Source: Nocardia vinacea NBRC 16497 (GTDB taxonomy: Bacteria; Actinomycetota; Actinomycetes; Mycobacteriales; Mycobacteriaceae). From it: 64,000 nt of DNA. This document shows, in pieces, positions 8,193 to 16,420 of the stretch (its first letter is position 1; each line of letters opens with the position of its first letter). The notes beneath the pieces were generated by a model. It was not told the origin of the DNA, made no database searches, and saw nothing but the letters and a program-made list of their open reading frames with translations. The stretch covers positions 48,887 to 112,886 of the forward strand of contig NZ_BAGN01000115.1 of NCBI RefSeq assembly GCF_000308835.1. Reading direction: 5' to 3'. Made by a program: the position numbers and the translations under genes.

Positions 8193-9152
8193 TTTGCGGT
8201 GCTCGACCGCCACAGAACCTCTGAAAGTCGGCATTACCGCGCGTTCATCGAAGGCGAAGGCCCGACTGACAGTTACGGAAAGCTGGTTCAGGACTTCGAG
8301 GGTGGCGGTGGTTGTTTCCGGGGCGGCGGGGAGGAGAGGGAGGCGGACGGTGGGGGTGGGGATGCGGCCTTGGGCGGCGAGGGCGGATTTGATGACTACC
8401 GGGTTGGGTTCGGCGAAGAGGGCTGCGGAGAGAGGGGTGAGGCGGTGGGTGAGGGTGCGAGCTTCTTGGATGGGTCCGTTGTGCCAGAGGTGGATCAGGG
8501 TGGCGAAGGCGGAGGTGGCCAGGTGGGCGCTGGCGAGGATGGCGCCGGGAGCGCCGAGGGCCAGGAGTGGGGCGGCGTGCAGGTCGTCACCGGCTAGGAC
8601 GGTGACATCGGATGGGAGGGTGGCCATGAATGTGGTTGTGGTGTCGTCGATACCGCCGACGGCGTGTTTGAAGCCGATGATGTTCGGAATGCGGGCGAGT
8701 TCGTGGAGGGTGTCGGTACCGAGGGCGCGGCCGGTGCGGTACGGGATGTTGTAGACGATGAGGGGGACCGGGCTGGTGGCGGCCAGGTGCCGGAAGTGGG
8801 CGAGGACGCCTGCTTCGGAGGGCCGGGTGTAGTAGGGGACGACGGTGAGTGCGGCCGTGACGGTGGTGCCGAGGGCAGCGAGTGCTCGGGCCGAATCCGT
8901 AGTGGAGTTCGTGCCCGCTCCGGCGATCAAGGGAGCGTTGCGTTCTCGGCAGACGGCGCCGCAGATGTCGAGAACGCGGTGGCGCTCTTCGGGGCTCAGG
9001 GTGGCGGTTTCGGCGGTGGTGCCGAGAGCGACGATGCCGGTTGCGCCGTCGTCGAGTACCTCGTGGGCCAAGCCCGCCAGTGCGTCGGCGGCCAGTTCAC
9101 CGTTGGCGGCGAATGGCGTGATCAGGGGGACGAAGAGGCCGGTGAGCGTCAT
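8109..9152 (-). CDS. dihydrodipicolinate synthase/N-acetylneuraminate lyase-family aldolase (dapA paralogue)
   Basis: A class I aldolase that forms a Schiff base with a pyruvate-type substrate. The GTTAE element, the catalytic Tyr in IVYNIPYRTG (about residue 134) and the Schiff-base Lys in IIGFKHAVG (about residue 162) are all present. The family normally ends near residue 292, but this frame runs to 347 because the usual stop is missing. The extra 54 residues are mostly antisense to the converging gene and look non-native. It is divergent from a LysR regulator, which argues for an inducible catabolic or accessory aldolase rather than the housekeeping lysine-pathway enzyme. ATG 9152 was chosen because MTLTGLFVPLITPF matches the family start. 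Confidence 0.85.
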   Translation of the reverse strand: MTLTGLFVPLITPFAANGELAADALAGLAHEVLDDGATGIVALGTTAETATLSPEERHRVLDICGAVCRERNAPLIAGAGTNSTTDSARALAALGTTVTAALTVVPYYTRPSEAGVLAHFRHLAATSPVPLIVYNIPYRTGRALGTDTLHELARIPNIIGFKHAVGGIDDTTTTFMATLPSDVTVLAGDDLHAAPLLALGAPGAILASAHLATSAFATLIHLWHNGPIQEARTLTHRLTPLSAALFAEPNPVVIKSALAAQGRIPTPTVRLPLLPAAPETTTATLEVLNQLSVTVSRAFAFDERAVMPTFRGSVAVEHRKSFNGLGIAPFLVDGECAVMALVQAANG

Positions 9153-9187
9153 GGTTTCCAGACTGACCCGCGGCAATACTTCAGGTC

Positions 9188-9224
9188 CAGTTCACATTTA
9201 TTCCGTTGAGCATAAGCTGAACTG
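9188..9224. promoter_or_regulatory. inverted repeat in the dapA-like/LysR divergent promoter
   Basis: CAGTTCA (9188-9194) and TGAACTG (9218-9224) are exact reverse complements 23 bases apart and end directly against the LysR start codon. LysR proteins bind dyads of this kind in the short space between themselves and a divergent target gene. A binding role is inference from position and symmetry. Confidence 0.5.
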
Positions 9225-10112
9225 ATGCTCGATGTTCGGAAGCTGCGCCTGCTGCGCGAACTGGCCCATCGCAAGACGATCGCGGCGGTCGCGGCGGCGA
9301 TGAGCTACACGCCGTCGGCAGTCTCGCAGCAGTTGACCGCGCTGGAGCGGGAGGCAGGCGTACCGCTGCTCGAGCGGACCGGGCGACGCGTCACTCTCAC
9401 CCCCGCCGCCCTCACCCTGGTCGAACACGCGGAGACGATCCTCGCGGCCCTCGAACAGGCCACCGCCGACCTCGCTGCCTCCCGCGCCGCACTCACCGGA
9501 ACGCTGCGCATCGGCGCTTTCCCGACGGCGGTCGCCACCATCCTCGCCCCGGCATCGGTCGCACTGAGCCGCGATCATCCGGCACTGGAATTGATTGTGA
9601 CAGAACTGGATCCGGCCACCGTCCCGGATGCACTGCGCACGGACACCCTGGACGTCGCGCTGGTCCAGGAGTACGACTATGTACCCGCCGAACCCGATCC
9701 CGCCTTGGACACCGAGCCGCTGCTCGAGGAGACCATCTACCTGGCCGCCCGGATCGCCGCACCGCTCGACGACCACCGTGACGCCTCCTGGATCGTCGGC
9801 ACCCCTGGCACGCTCTGTCACACCATGACGATCCGGGCCTGCCAGGCGGCGGGATTCACGCCGCGGGTCCGCCATCACGTGGACGATTTCAGTACGGTCC
9901 TCGCCCTGGTCGCGGCCGGCCAGGGGGTCGCCCTCGTGCCCGAACTCGGCGCACTCGACCCACCTCCGAACGTGGTGCTCACCGCCTTACCGACCCGACG
10001 CAAAACCCACCTGGCCTACCGGCGCGGCACTGGCCGACACCCAGCCGTTGTCGCGGCCCGCGCCGCCTTACGCGCCTCCGCCACAACGATTTCCAGTGCA
10101 CTCGACAGGTAG
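9225..10112 (+). CDS. LysR-family transcriptional regulator
   Basis: A 295-residue regulator. The winged helix-turn-helix occupies about residues 1-60 (KLRLLRELAHRKTIAAVAA, then YTPSAVSQQLTALEREAG and PLLERTGRRVTLTPAA). The remainder is the periplasmic-binding-protein-like effector domain with LRIGAFPTAVATILAP and VALVAAGQGVALVPELG-type elements. It probably senses a substrate or product of the divergent dapA-like aldolase and activates that gene. The ATG lies immediately after the palindromic half-site, so the leader must be extremely short. Confidence 0.9.
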   Translation: MLDVRKLRLLRELAHRKTIAAVAAAMSYTPSAVSQQLTALEREAGVPLLERTGRRVTLTPAALTLVEHAETILAALEQATADLAASRAALTGTLRIGAFPTAVATILAPASVALSRDHPALELIVTELDPATVPDALRTDTLDVALVQEYDYVPAEPDPALDTEPLLEETIYLAARIAAPLDDHRDASWIVGTPGTLCHTMTIRACQAAGFTPRVRHHVDDFSTVLALVAAGQGVALVPELGALDPPPNVVLTALPTRRKTHLAYRRGTGRHPAVVAARAALRASATTISSALDR

Positions 10113-10165
10113 GGGCCACCGGCCGCCTCGCTCGACCGCCACCAGTTACACCTGATCTTGATCCG

Positions 10166-11656
10166 TTAAGCGACCGACTTCCGCAGCGCCGCCAATTCGT
10201 CCCCGCGCGGATCACTCACGACACCCGACTCCGGACTGTCGAAGATCTGCACCAGCCGCGAGTCCTCCTCGAAGCGCGCCCACCCGGGATCACCGGACTC
10301 GGCGAAAGCCACCCACGCCGAATGGATTTCATCGGCGAGCGGTTGCGGCGGATTGGGGCCGGTCAACGTGTGCGCGCCCGCGAGTGCATCGAAGACGAAC
10401 GGCACCTCCAGAACGTGACAGGCACCGAGCCCCTCGATGCCGGATGACCACGCGAACTCATAGGCATAGCTCGGCGCACCCGCGGCGGCGTTCGACTGCG
10501 CGATCCGCAGGGTGTCCGAGCGGAAGGCCCGGTCGGTAATGATCGCGGCGAAGATATCCGCTGCCGTGTCACCGGGACGATTCGCACCGTAGATATCCCC
10601 GAGCGCGGAATCGAGTCCGTAGCGGGTGAGTACGAAAGGTAGTGTGTCCGCTGTGATTCCGGCGGCGATGCCGGTCGGAAACGTGAAGAACCGGAACTCC
10701 TCGGCGGTGCATCCGGCGATGAGCGGCACGGCCCGATCAGGTTGCGCGGCAAGCACTTTGACCGGTTGCCCTTCGACCACCTCACCATCGATCACCGGAA
10801 GCAGACTCATGATCCCCATGCCATTGGCAATGATCGACGACCCCCATCGCGCCGGATCCGGATCACTCATCAGCGCGAGCGCGAGTGCGTCCTGCGCCGC
10901 GCGCAGCTCATCGGGACCGAGTTCGCCGAAATCCGCCGCGGTGGGATTCGTTCCCAAACTTGTGGCCAATTCTCCGGCGAGTTTGCGCGCATCCTCTACG
11001 GCCACCGCGGCGGATCCATTGCCGCTCTGCATGATCGCCTGCCGGAACAACCCGCGCGAAAGCGGCGACGCCATCAGCGTCGCCACACTCATCCCACCCG
11101 CCGACTCACCGAATATGGTGACCCGGTTCGGATCCCCACCGAAGGCCGCGATGTTCTCCTGCACCCACTGCAGCGCGAACAGTTGATCGTGTAGTCCCCG
11201 GTTGAGCGGTGCGTCGGGTACTGCCGCGAAGCCGGATATGCCGAGCCGGTAGTTGATCGAAACCAGCACGACCCCGTCGCGCGCGAACGCCGTACCGTCG
11301 TAGATCGCCCTTGCATTGGATCCCCGGGTGAATGCGCCGCCATGGATCCACACCATGACCGGCAGTCCGGCACCGTCCGGATCCGGTGTCCACACATTGA
11401 CATTCAGATATTCGTCGCCCGGTATCCCGTCACTGCCGATCAGCGCGTGGATCGGCGGGGGATAGGGGGTCTGCACGCAGGTCGCGCCGTTGGTGAGCGC
11501 ATCACGAACCCCCTGCCAGTCCGGCACTCGCGTCGGCAGCCGGAACCGCGCGGGCCCGACCGGCGCCGCCGCGTACGGCACTCCGAGAAATGCGCTGACC
11601 CCGGCGGTCGTCCGGCCGCGAATCTTGCCGCCGGTGACGGAAACAATCGGTTCCAT
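10166..11656 (-). CDS. type-B carboxylesterase/para-nitrobenzyl esterase family
   Basis: A 496-residue serine hydrolase of the alpha/beta fold. The oxyanion motif VMVWIHGGAF, the nucleophile elbow FGESAGG (Ser about 185), and the late His in GACHVLEVPFVF, together with the usual acidic residue before it, complete the type-B signature. It lacks a signal peptide and is therefore probably intracellular. Substrates of the family are carboxylic esters, sometimes drugs. It converges on the LysR gene and is about 240 bases from the flavin monooxygenase gene, which is divergent from it. Confidence 0.9.
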   Translation of the reverse strand: MEPIVSVTGGKIRGRTTAGVSAFLGVPYAAAPVGPARFRLPTRVPDWQGVRDALTNGATCVQTPYPPPIHALIGSDGIPGDEYLNVNVWTPDPDGAGLPVMVWIHGGAFTRGSNARAIYDGTAFARDGVVLVSINYRLGISGFAAVPDAPLNRGLHDQLFALQWVQENIAAFGGDPNRVTIFGESAGGMSVATLMASPLSRGLFRQAIMQSGNGSAAVAVEDARKLAGELATSLGTNPTAADFGELGPDELRAAQDALALALMSDPDPARWGSSIIANGMGIMSLLPVIDGEVVEGQPVKVLAAQPDRAVPLIAGCTAEEFRFFTFPTGIAAGITADTLPFVLTRYGLDSALGDIYGANRPGDTAADIFAAIITDRAFRSDTLRIAQSNAAAGAPSYAYEFAWSSGIEGLGACHVLEVPFVFDALAGAHTLTGPNPPQPLADEIHSAWVAFAESGDPGWARFEEDSRLVQIFDSPESGVVSDPRGDELAALRKSVA

Positions 11657-11895
11657 GAGTCTCCTTCGCTCGACTCGATTCTCTACGCAGCACCGGGCGT
11701 CGGACTACAGTTTCGAGCACGTCGCAGAACTTCCGGAATAGCCGCGGATATGCCGTGGGCGCGCGCAGACCGACCACTAGATCGGTGTGGCCGTCAGCGA
11801 TCAGCTCGACTGACGTCAGTGAGTTCCGGCGCGACGCAAGGCGCGTGCAAGGCGCTGTAAGTCCGCCGCAATCGCCCATCGGCAGAGTCGAGTTC

Positions 11896-13413
11896 ATGAA
11901 CGAGACATTCGATGTGATCGTCGCCGGTGCCGGACCGGTCGGACTGATGCTGGCCTGCGAACTTCGCCTCGGCGGCGCCGAGGTGCTGGTGGTCGAGCGG
12001 CTGACCGAACCCGATATGACCATCAAGGCCGGTGGGATCAATGTGCCGACCGTGCAGGCGTTCTACCGTCGCGGCCTGCTGCCCGACCTGCGCGAGCAGC
12101 AGAGTGCGACGTTGCAGCGCATTCGCGCGGCGGGCCTATTCCCGAATGCCGGGAGCCAGCGCCTGCCGATGGCCGGTCATTTCGCGGGCATCGTGCTCCG
12201 CATGGACGAAATCGATTTCGAGGATCCGGTTTTCGCCGAGCTCGGGCCCGGTGCCGAAGTGGTGCTGGTGCCGCAGCAGGCCATCGAGGCGATCCTGGCT
12301 CGGCGCGCCGCCGGACTCGGCGTCGAGGTCCGGCGCGGTGTGGAATTGGCCGAATTCGACGATGACGAAACCGGTGTCACTGTCCAGCTCGGTGACAGCA
12401 CCGTCTGCGCGGACTGGCTCGTCGGCTGCGACGGCGGCCGCAGCACCGTCCGCAAGCTGGCCGAGTTCGATTTTCCGGGGCTGGACCCGGAGATCACCGG
12501 CCATCAGGCAGTTGTCGACATGACCGGTGCGGAGGGTTTGCGGCCGGGTTGGAACACCACCGAGTCCGGGATCTACACCAATGGCCCGACACCGGGCCGT
12601 ATCGTCACGGTGGAACTCGACGGCCCGCCTTCCGACCGGACAACGCCGGTCACTGCGGCCGAATTACAGGCCAGCCTGCGCGCGGTATCGGGTGTGCCGG
12701 TCGAGATCACCGCCGTGCACTCGGCAACAAGGTTCACCGATAACACCCGCCAGGTCACCGAATATCGCAAGGGCCGGGTGCTGCTGGCCGGCGACGCCGC
12801 CCATGTGCATTCACCGCTCGGCGGGCAGGGCCTCAATCTGGGCATCGGCGATGCGGTCAACCTCGGCTGGAAATTGGCCGCCGTCGTGCGCGGGGATGCG
12901 AGCGAAGCTCTGCTCGACACCTACACCGCAGAACGTCATCCGGTCGGCGCATGGGTGCTGGAGTGGACCCGCGCACAGGTCGCGCTGATGCGACTCGACC
13001 AGCGCAGCAAGGCATTACGCGAAGTCATGACCGATCTGCTCGCCACTCGCGACGGCAGCACCGCGATCTTCAAGAGGATCTCTGGTGTGCTGCACCGCTA
13101 CGACCTCGGCGGTGGCCACGACCTGATCGGCGCCGTCGCGCCGGATATCGAACTGTCCGACGGCAGTCGGCTCGGTGCGCACTTCGCCGATGGTCGGGCA
13201 ATCCTGTTGGATCTGGCCGATTCCGCTGGGCTGCGGATGATCGCGGCACCGTGGTCGGATCGGGTGCGCGTGGTGACCGCGAAACCCGTTGCACCACGCG
13301 ATCTTTCCGCGATGCTGATCCGACCGGACGGCTACGTGGCCTGGGCCTCGGATTCCGGTGAGCGCGATGGACTCGCCGAAGCGCTGCGACGCTGGTTCGG
13401 CGACAAATCCTGA
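11896..13413 (+). CDS. FAD-dependent aromatic monooxygenase (PHBH-fold, class A)
   Basis: A 505-residue flavoprotein. The N-terminal VIVAGAGPVGLMLACELRLG binds the ADP part of FAD, the DG-type motif WLVGCDGGRSTVRK contacts NADPH and FAD, and LLAGDAAHVHSPLGGQGLN is the second FAD motif. The C-terminal thioredoxin-like domain (about 400-505) is typical of polyketide and antibiotic hydroxylases and of rifampicin-type monooxygenases. The actual substrate is unknown. ATG 11896 follows a weak GTCGAG site. A strong bidirectional hairpin lies just after the stop. Confidence 0.88.
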   Translation: MNETFDVIVAGAGPVGLMLACELRLGGAEVLVVERLTEPDMTIKAGGINVPTVQAFYRRGLLPDLREQQSATLQRIRAAGLFPNAGSQRLPMAGHFAGIVLRMDEIDFEDPVFAELGPGAEVVLVPQQAIEAILARRAAGLGVEVRRGVELAEFDDDETGVTVQLGDSTVCADWLVGCDGGRSTVRKLAEFDFPGLDPEITGHQAVVDMTGAEGLRPGWNTTESGIYTNGPTPGRIVTVELDGPPSDRTTPVTAAELQASLRAVSGVPVEITAVHSATRFTDNTRQVTEYRKGRVLLAGDAAHVHSPLGGQGLNLGIGDAVNLGWKLAAVVRGDASEALLDTYTAERHPVGAWVLEWTRAQVALMRLDQRSKALREVMTDLLATRDGSTAIFKRISGVLHRYDLGGGHDLIGAVAPDIELSDGSRLGAHFADGRAILLDLADSAGLRMIAAPWSDRVRVVTAKPVAPRDLSAMLIRPDGYVAWASDSGERDGLAEALRRWFGDKS

Positions 13414-13420
13414 TCGACTG

Positions 13421-13454
13421 GTGCCAGCCCGGACACAGTGGACCGGGCTGGCAC
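13421..13454. terminator. bidirectional rho-independent-type hairpin
   Basis: GTGCCAGCCCGG and CCGGGCTGGCAC form a perfect 12-bp GC-rich stem with a 10-base loop between two converging stop codons (13413 and 13463). No U-tract follows on either side, as is common in actinobacterial terminators. Confidence 0.8.
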
Positions 13455-13462
13455 GTTGATCG

Positions 13463-13873
13463 TCAGGCCACTTGGCGATACACCGCGACAACCGGAATCA
13501 CCCGGGAAGTCTTCGCTTGGTACTCACCGAATCCAGGCATGATCTGGACCATCCGCGCATACAGTTCGTCGCGTTCGGCGCCCGTCACCACCTCGGCCTT
13601 CGCCGGATAGCTCTCGGTGCCGAGCTCCACGGTGAATTCCGGATTGGCGCGCAGGTTGTGGTACCAGGCTGGATGCTTATCGGCACCGCCGTTCGAGGCG
13701 ATGAGCACGATCCGCTCGCCGTCCGGGAGGTAAACCAGCGGGCTGGTGACCTGGCGGCCGGATTTGGCGCCCGTCGTCGTGATCAGCACCATCGACGCAC
13801 CGTCGAACATCCCGCCGACCTTGCCCGCATTGGCGCGGAACTCATTGATCACCTGCGCATTGAAGTCGTTCAC
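13463..13873 (-). CDS. nitroreductase/deazaflavin (F420)-dependent reductase, Ddn-like
   Basis: A 136-residue split-barrel protein of the family that includes Ddn. The central run LITTTGAKSGRQVTSPLVYL is the F420-phosphate binding region, followed by the signature HPAWYHNLRANPEFTVELG and the closing MVQIMPGFGEYQAKT. Such enzymes use reduced F420 to reduce quinones or xenobiotics. GTG 13873 was chosen over upstream codons because GGGAG precedes it and the family usually starts a few residues before FNAQVINEFR. It is divergent from the methyltransferase gene across a palindromic stretch. Confidence 0.88.
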   Translation of the reverse strand: MNDFNAQVINEFRANAGKVGGMFDGASMVLITTTGAKSGRQVTSPLVYLPDGERIVLIASNGGADKHPAWYHNLRANPEFTVELGTESYPAKAEVVTGAERDELYARMVQIMPGFGEYQAKTSRVIPVVAVYRQVA

Positions 13874-13963
13874 TGCACTCCCATCGGTTGTTTTCCGCAC
13901 CAACCCACACTGTGCGCCGGAAATTCCGGCCGCTTCTTGCCGGACCAGCCGACGCAGAATACA

Positions 13964-13975
13964 GTACGTACGTAC
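13964..13975. promoter_or_regulatory. 12-bp palindrome GTACGTACGTAC in a divergent promoter
   Basis: A perfect self-complementary dodecamer with internal TACG periodicity lies between the Ddn-like and methyltransferase genes, about 30 bases before the methyltransferase start. No dedicated regulator gene is adjacent, so an operator role is only suggested by symmetry and position. Confidence 0.35.
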
Positions 13976-14004
13976 GGTTTGGTTGAATCGACTTGGAGCT
14001 GCCG

Positions 14005-14772
14005 ATGTGGGATCCCAAGAAGTATCTGGCCTTCGATGACCACCGCTCGCGTCCATTCTTCGAACTACTCGGTCGTATCGGGGCCGAGGATCCACGCCGC
14101 GTCGTCGATCTCGGCTGCGGCCCAGGACATCTCACCGCTGCGCTGGCCGAGCGGTGGCCGGGAGCGGTTATCGAGGCCTCGGATTCATCGCCTGAAATGG
14201 TCGCCGCGGCAAGGAGTCTCGGCATCGACGCACAACTCGGCACGGTGCAGGAGTGGCAACCGGCGCCGGATACCGATGTCGTGATCAGCAACGCGGTACT
14301 GCACTGGGTGCCGATGCACACGACGCTGCTGCCCCAATGGGTACATTCGCTACCCGCAGGCGCCTGGCTCGCATTCCAGGTGCCCGGCAATTTCGACGCA
14401 CCGTCACACCTCGCGATTCGAGAACTCGCGGGCCGCGCCGAATGGCGCGACCGGCTCGCACCCGCGGGCATACTGCAGCCGCGTGATGTCCTCGACCCCA
14501 GCGGGTATGCCCAGGTGCTCGCCCTCGCGGGCTGTGCGGTCGACGCATGGGAAACGACCTACCTGCAACGGCTGTCGGGGGAGGATCCGGTACTCGAATG
14601 GGTCACCGGAACCGCCCTGCGTCCGGTACGCAACGCACTCGACGACACCGCCTGGCAGGAGTTCACCGCACAGTTGGCGCCGCTCTTGCGTGCGGCCTAT
14701 CCGCGCCAGCTCGACGGCACCACCTGGCTGCCGTTCCGACGGGTCTTCGCCGTGGCACACAAGACCGGCTGA
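14005..14772 (+). CDS. tam: trans-aconitate 2-methyltransferase-like SAM methyltransferase
   Basis: A 255-residue class I methyltransferase. The start [10 protein letters not shown] is characteristic of Tam, [20 protein letters not shown] is motif I for S-adenosylmethionine, and [11 protein letters not shown] is the family-specific post-I region. Tam methylates trans-aconitate, a spontaneous aconitase inhibitor. A TTG four codons earlier is possible, but ATG 14005 has GGAG at good spacing. The C-terminal [19 protein letters not shown] also fits Tam. It is followed closely by the metallothionein gene and may share its transcript. Confidence 0.85.
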   Translation: MWDPKKYLAFDDHRSRPFFELLGRIGAEDPRRVVDLGCGPGHLTAALAERWPGAVIEASDSSPEMVAAARSLGIDAQLGTVQEWQPAPDTDVVISNAVLHWVPMHTTLLPQWVHSLPAGAWLAFQVPGNFDAPSHLAIRELAGRAEWRDRLAPAGILQPRDVLDPSGYAQVLALAGCAVDAWETTYLQRLSGEDPVLEWVTGTALRPVRNALDDTAWQEFTAQLAPLLRAAYPRQLDGTTWLPFRRVFAVAHKTG

Positions 14773-14834
14773 GCGCCTGGTTATACTTCCCGGCTATGGC
14801 TCAGGCGGCAATCCCTACTTCGGAGAGGTTTGCG

Positions 14835-14936
14835 ATGGTTCCCAGCGTTCTTCCCTGTGCTTGTGGTCCGGACTGTCGGTGCGGTTGCCAGGATGGCGGC
14901 AAGTGCTCGTGCGAAGATAAATGCCAACACGAATGA
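14835..14936 (+). CDS. small metallothionein, 33 aa
   Basis: A cysteine-rich mini-protein with eight Cys and one His in its last 26 residues: PCACGPDCRCGCQDGGK and CSCEDKCQHE. The CxC and CxxxC spacing is that of bacterial metallothioneins that clamp Cu(I), Zn(II) or Cd(II), and its size compares with mycobacterial MymT (53 aa) although it is not a close match. ATG 14835 is preferred to ATG 14796 because GGAGAGG precedes it at good distance and the extra residues would be uninformative. It is followed by a strong hairpin. Its location downstream of tam shows no obvious metal regulator. Confidence 0.75.
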   Translation: MVPSVLPCACGPDCRCGCQDGGKCSCEDKCQHE

Positions 14937-14941
14937 CCGAT

Positions 14942-14967
14942 CGAGGCTCCCGAATCCGGGAGCCTCG
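14942..14967. terminator. strong hairpin between converging genes
   Basis: CGAGGCTCCCG and CGGGAGCCTCG form an 11-bp perfect stem with an AATC loop. It lies 5 bases after the metallothionein stop and 8 bases before the stop of the converging SnoaL-like gene, so it can terminate both. Confidence 0.85.
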
Positions 14968-14975
14968 GTTCGTAT

Positions 14976-15413
14976 TCAGGCAGTGCCCGGCGCGACGAAC
15001 ATGAAGCTCTTCTCCTCGACACGCTGCCTGATCCGCCATCGGCCATCGACGCGGGCGAAGGTGTCCAGATACCAGAGCCCGCACAGCATCAGACTCTGCT
15101 GACCTTCGCCGGTCGAGACCAGCATCGGGTTGTGACACATGGTGCGCCCGGTGGCGCTGTCACCGTCGACGGTGATGGACGAATTGCTGATGAGATGTTG
15201 GAACGCAAGGAAGTTCGGCATCACGGTGGCGAGGAACTTCTTGGTGGATTCGAGATCACCGACCGCGCCGCCCATGGCCGAATAGTCGATATGCGCATCC
15301 GCGGTGAAAATCTCGTCGAGCAGATCCCACTGTCGGGTGTCGACCGCATGTGAGTACCGGACCATGAGGTCCTCGATCTCCAGGCGGTCGGAAATCTCCT
15401 GCAGGGACAGCAT
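14976..15413 (-). CDS. SnoaL-like (NTF2-fold) protein
   Basis: A 145-residue cone-shaped alpha+beta barrel. The opening IEDLMVRYSHAVDTRQWDLL followed by DEIFTADAHIDYSAM is typical of the SnoaL_4/scytalone dehydratase-like group, whose members act as cyclases, dehydratases or isomerases on steroid-like or polyketide substrates. His and Asp residues in the pocket are retained (AHIDY, FQHLIS). ATG 15413 has GGAG before it; longer in-frame extensions lack a ribosome binding site. The substrate is unknown. Confidence 0.85.
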   Translation of the reverse strand: MLSLQEISDRLEIEDLMVRYSHAVDTRQWDLLDEIFTADAHIDYSAMGGAVGDLESTKKFLATVMPNFLAFQHLISNSSITVDGDSATGRTMCHNPMLVSTGEGQQSLMLCGLWYLDTFARVDGRWRIRQRVEEKSFMFVAPGTA

Positions 15414-15507
15414 GGCGCCTCCGAATTGCCGACACATCGTTCCGCCGGGGCGCGGAACTGTGGGCCAGGGTAGCGGTTGGCCGCGCTGGGATTCGGCGAA
15501 CGGAATA

Positions 15508-16404
15508 TCAGTGATGCACGGCGTCGCGTACCCGTCCGTCCGCATCATGGAGCAGTGCGCGGGCCGCCGACGCTTCGACTCCGGCCAGGCGCATGACGAT
15601 CGCGGTTTTCACGTGACCATCTGCTGCGTCCAGTAGGGCCGCGGCGGTGGCGGGGTCTGCTCCGGTCGCCTCGGCGACGATGCGGCATGCGCGGTCGACG
15701 AGTTTGGCATTGGTGGGCTTCACATCCACCATCAGGTTGCCGTAGACCTTGCCCGCCCGCACCATGGCGGCGGTGGAGAGCATATTGCACACCATTTTCT
15801 GTGCCGTGCCCGCCTTCAACCGGGTGGAGCCGGTCAAAACCTCAGGGCCCGTGTCGATTTCGATGCCGACGTCGGCGTGTGCGCTGGCTTCGGCATTGCG
15901 GTTGCACGAAATCGCGACCGTCGCGGCACCGACCGAGCGGCCATACTGCAGCGCGCCGACGGCGTAGGGAGTTCGGCCGCTGGCGGCCAGTGCGACGACC
16001 ACATCGTCGCCGGTGAGTGCGATGGCGGCCAGGTCGGCGACGGCCAGTGCGGGATCGTCCTCGGCACCTTCGACAGCCCGCAGGAAGGCATCCGGTCCGC
16101 CCGCGATTATGCCGAGGACCTCACCGGGATCGGTGCCGAAGGTCGGTGGGCATTCGACCGCGTCGAGCACCCCGAGGCGGCCGCTGGTGCCCGCGCCGAC
16201 GTAGATCAATCGACCGCCGCGCCGCCGCGCCGCGACGATCAGCTCGACCGCCCGCGCGATCTCCGGAATCGCCTGCGCCACCGCGGAGGCCACCCCGACA
16301 TCCTCGGCGTTCATGGTGCGCAGCAACTCGTCGATCGGCATCGAATCCAGCGCGCTGGTGCGTGGATTCGACGCTTCGGTGGTCAGCGAGCCGATCTCGG
16401 TCAC
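15508..16404 (-). CDS. murQ: N-acetylmuramic acid 6-phosphate etherase
   Basis: A 298-residue SIS-domain lyase that cleaves the lactyl ether of MurNAc-6-phosphate to GlcNAc-6-phosphate and D-lactate in cell-wall recycling. Signatures include LIYVGAGTSGRLGVLDA, the catalytic Glu region ECPPTFGT, the second glycine-rich motif VVALAASGRTPYAVGAL, and LKAGTAQKMVCNMLSTAAM. Length is normal. It is the last gene of the leftward recycling operon, starting at a GTG 16 bases after the regulator gene. Together with AnmK it would process anhydroMurNAc released from the wall. Confidence 0.95.
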   Translation of the reverse strand: MTEIGSLTTEASNPRTSALDSMPIDELLRTMNAEDVGVASAVAQAIPEIARAVELIVAARRRGGRLIYVGAGTSGRLGVLDAVECPPTFGTDPGEVLGIIAGGPDAFLRAVEGAEDDPALAVADLAAIALTGDDVVVALAASGRTPYAVGALQYGRSVGAATVAISCNRNAEASAHADVGIEIDTGPEVLTGSTRLKAGTAQKMVCNMLSTAAMVRAGKVYGNLMVDVKPTNAKLVDRACRIVAEATGADPATAAALLDAADGHVKTAIVMRLAGVEASAARALLHDADGRVRDAVHH

Positions 16405-16420
16405 CGCGACACCGGGTGAT

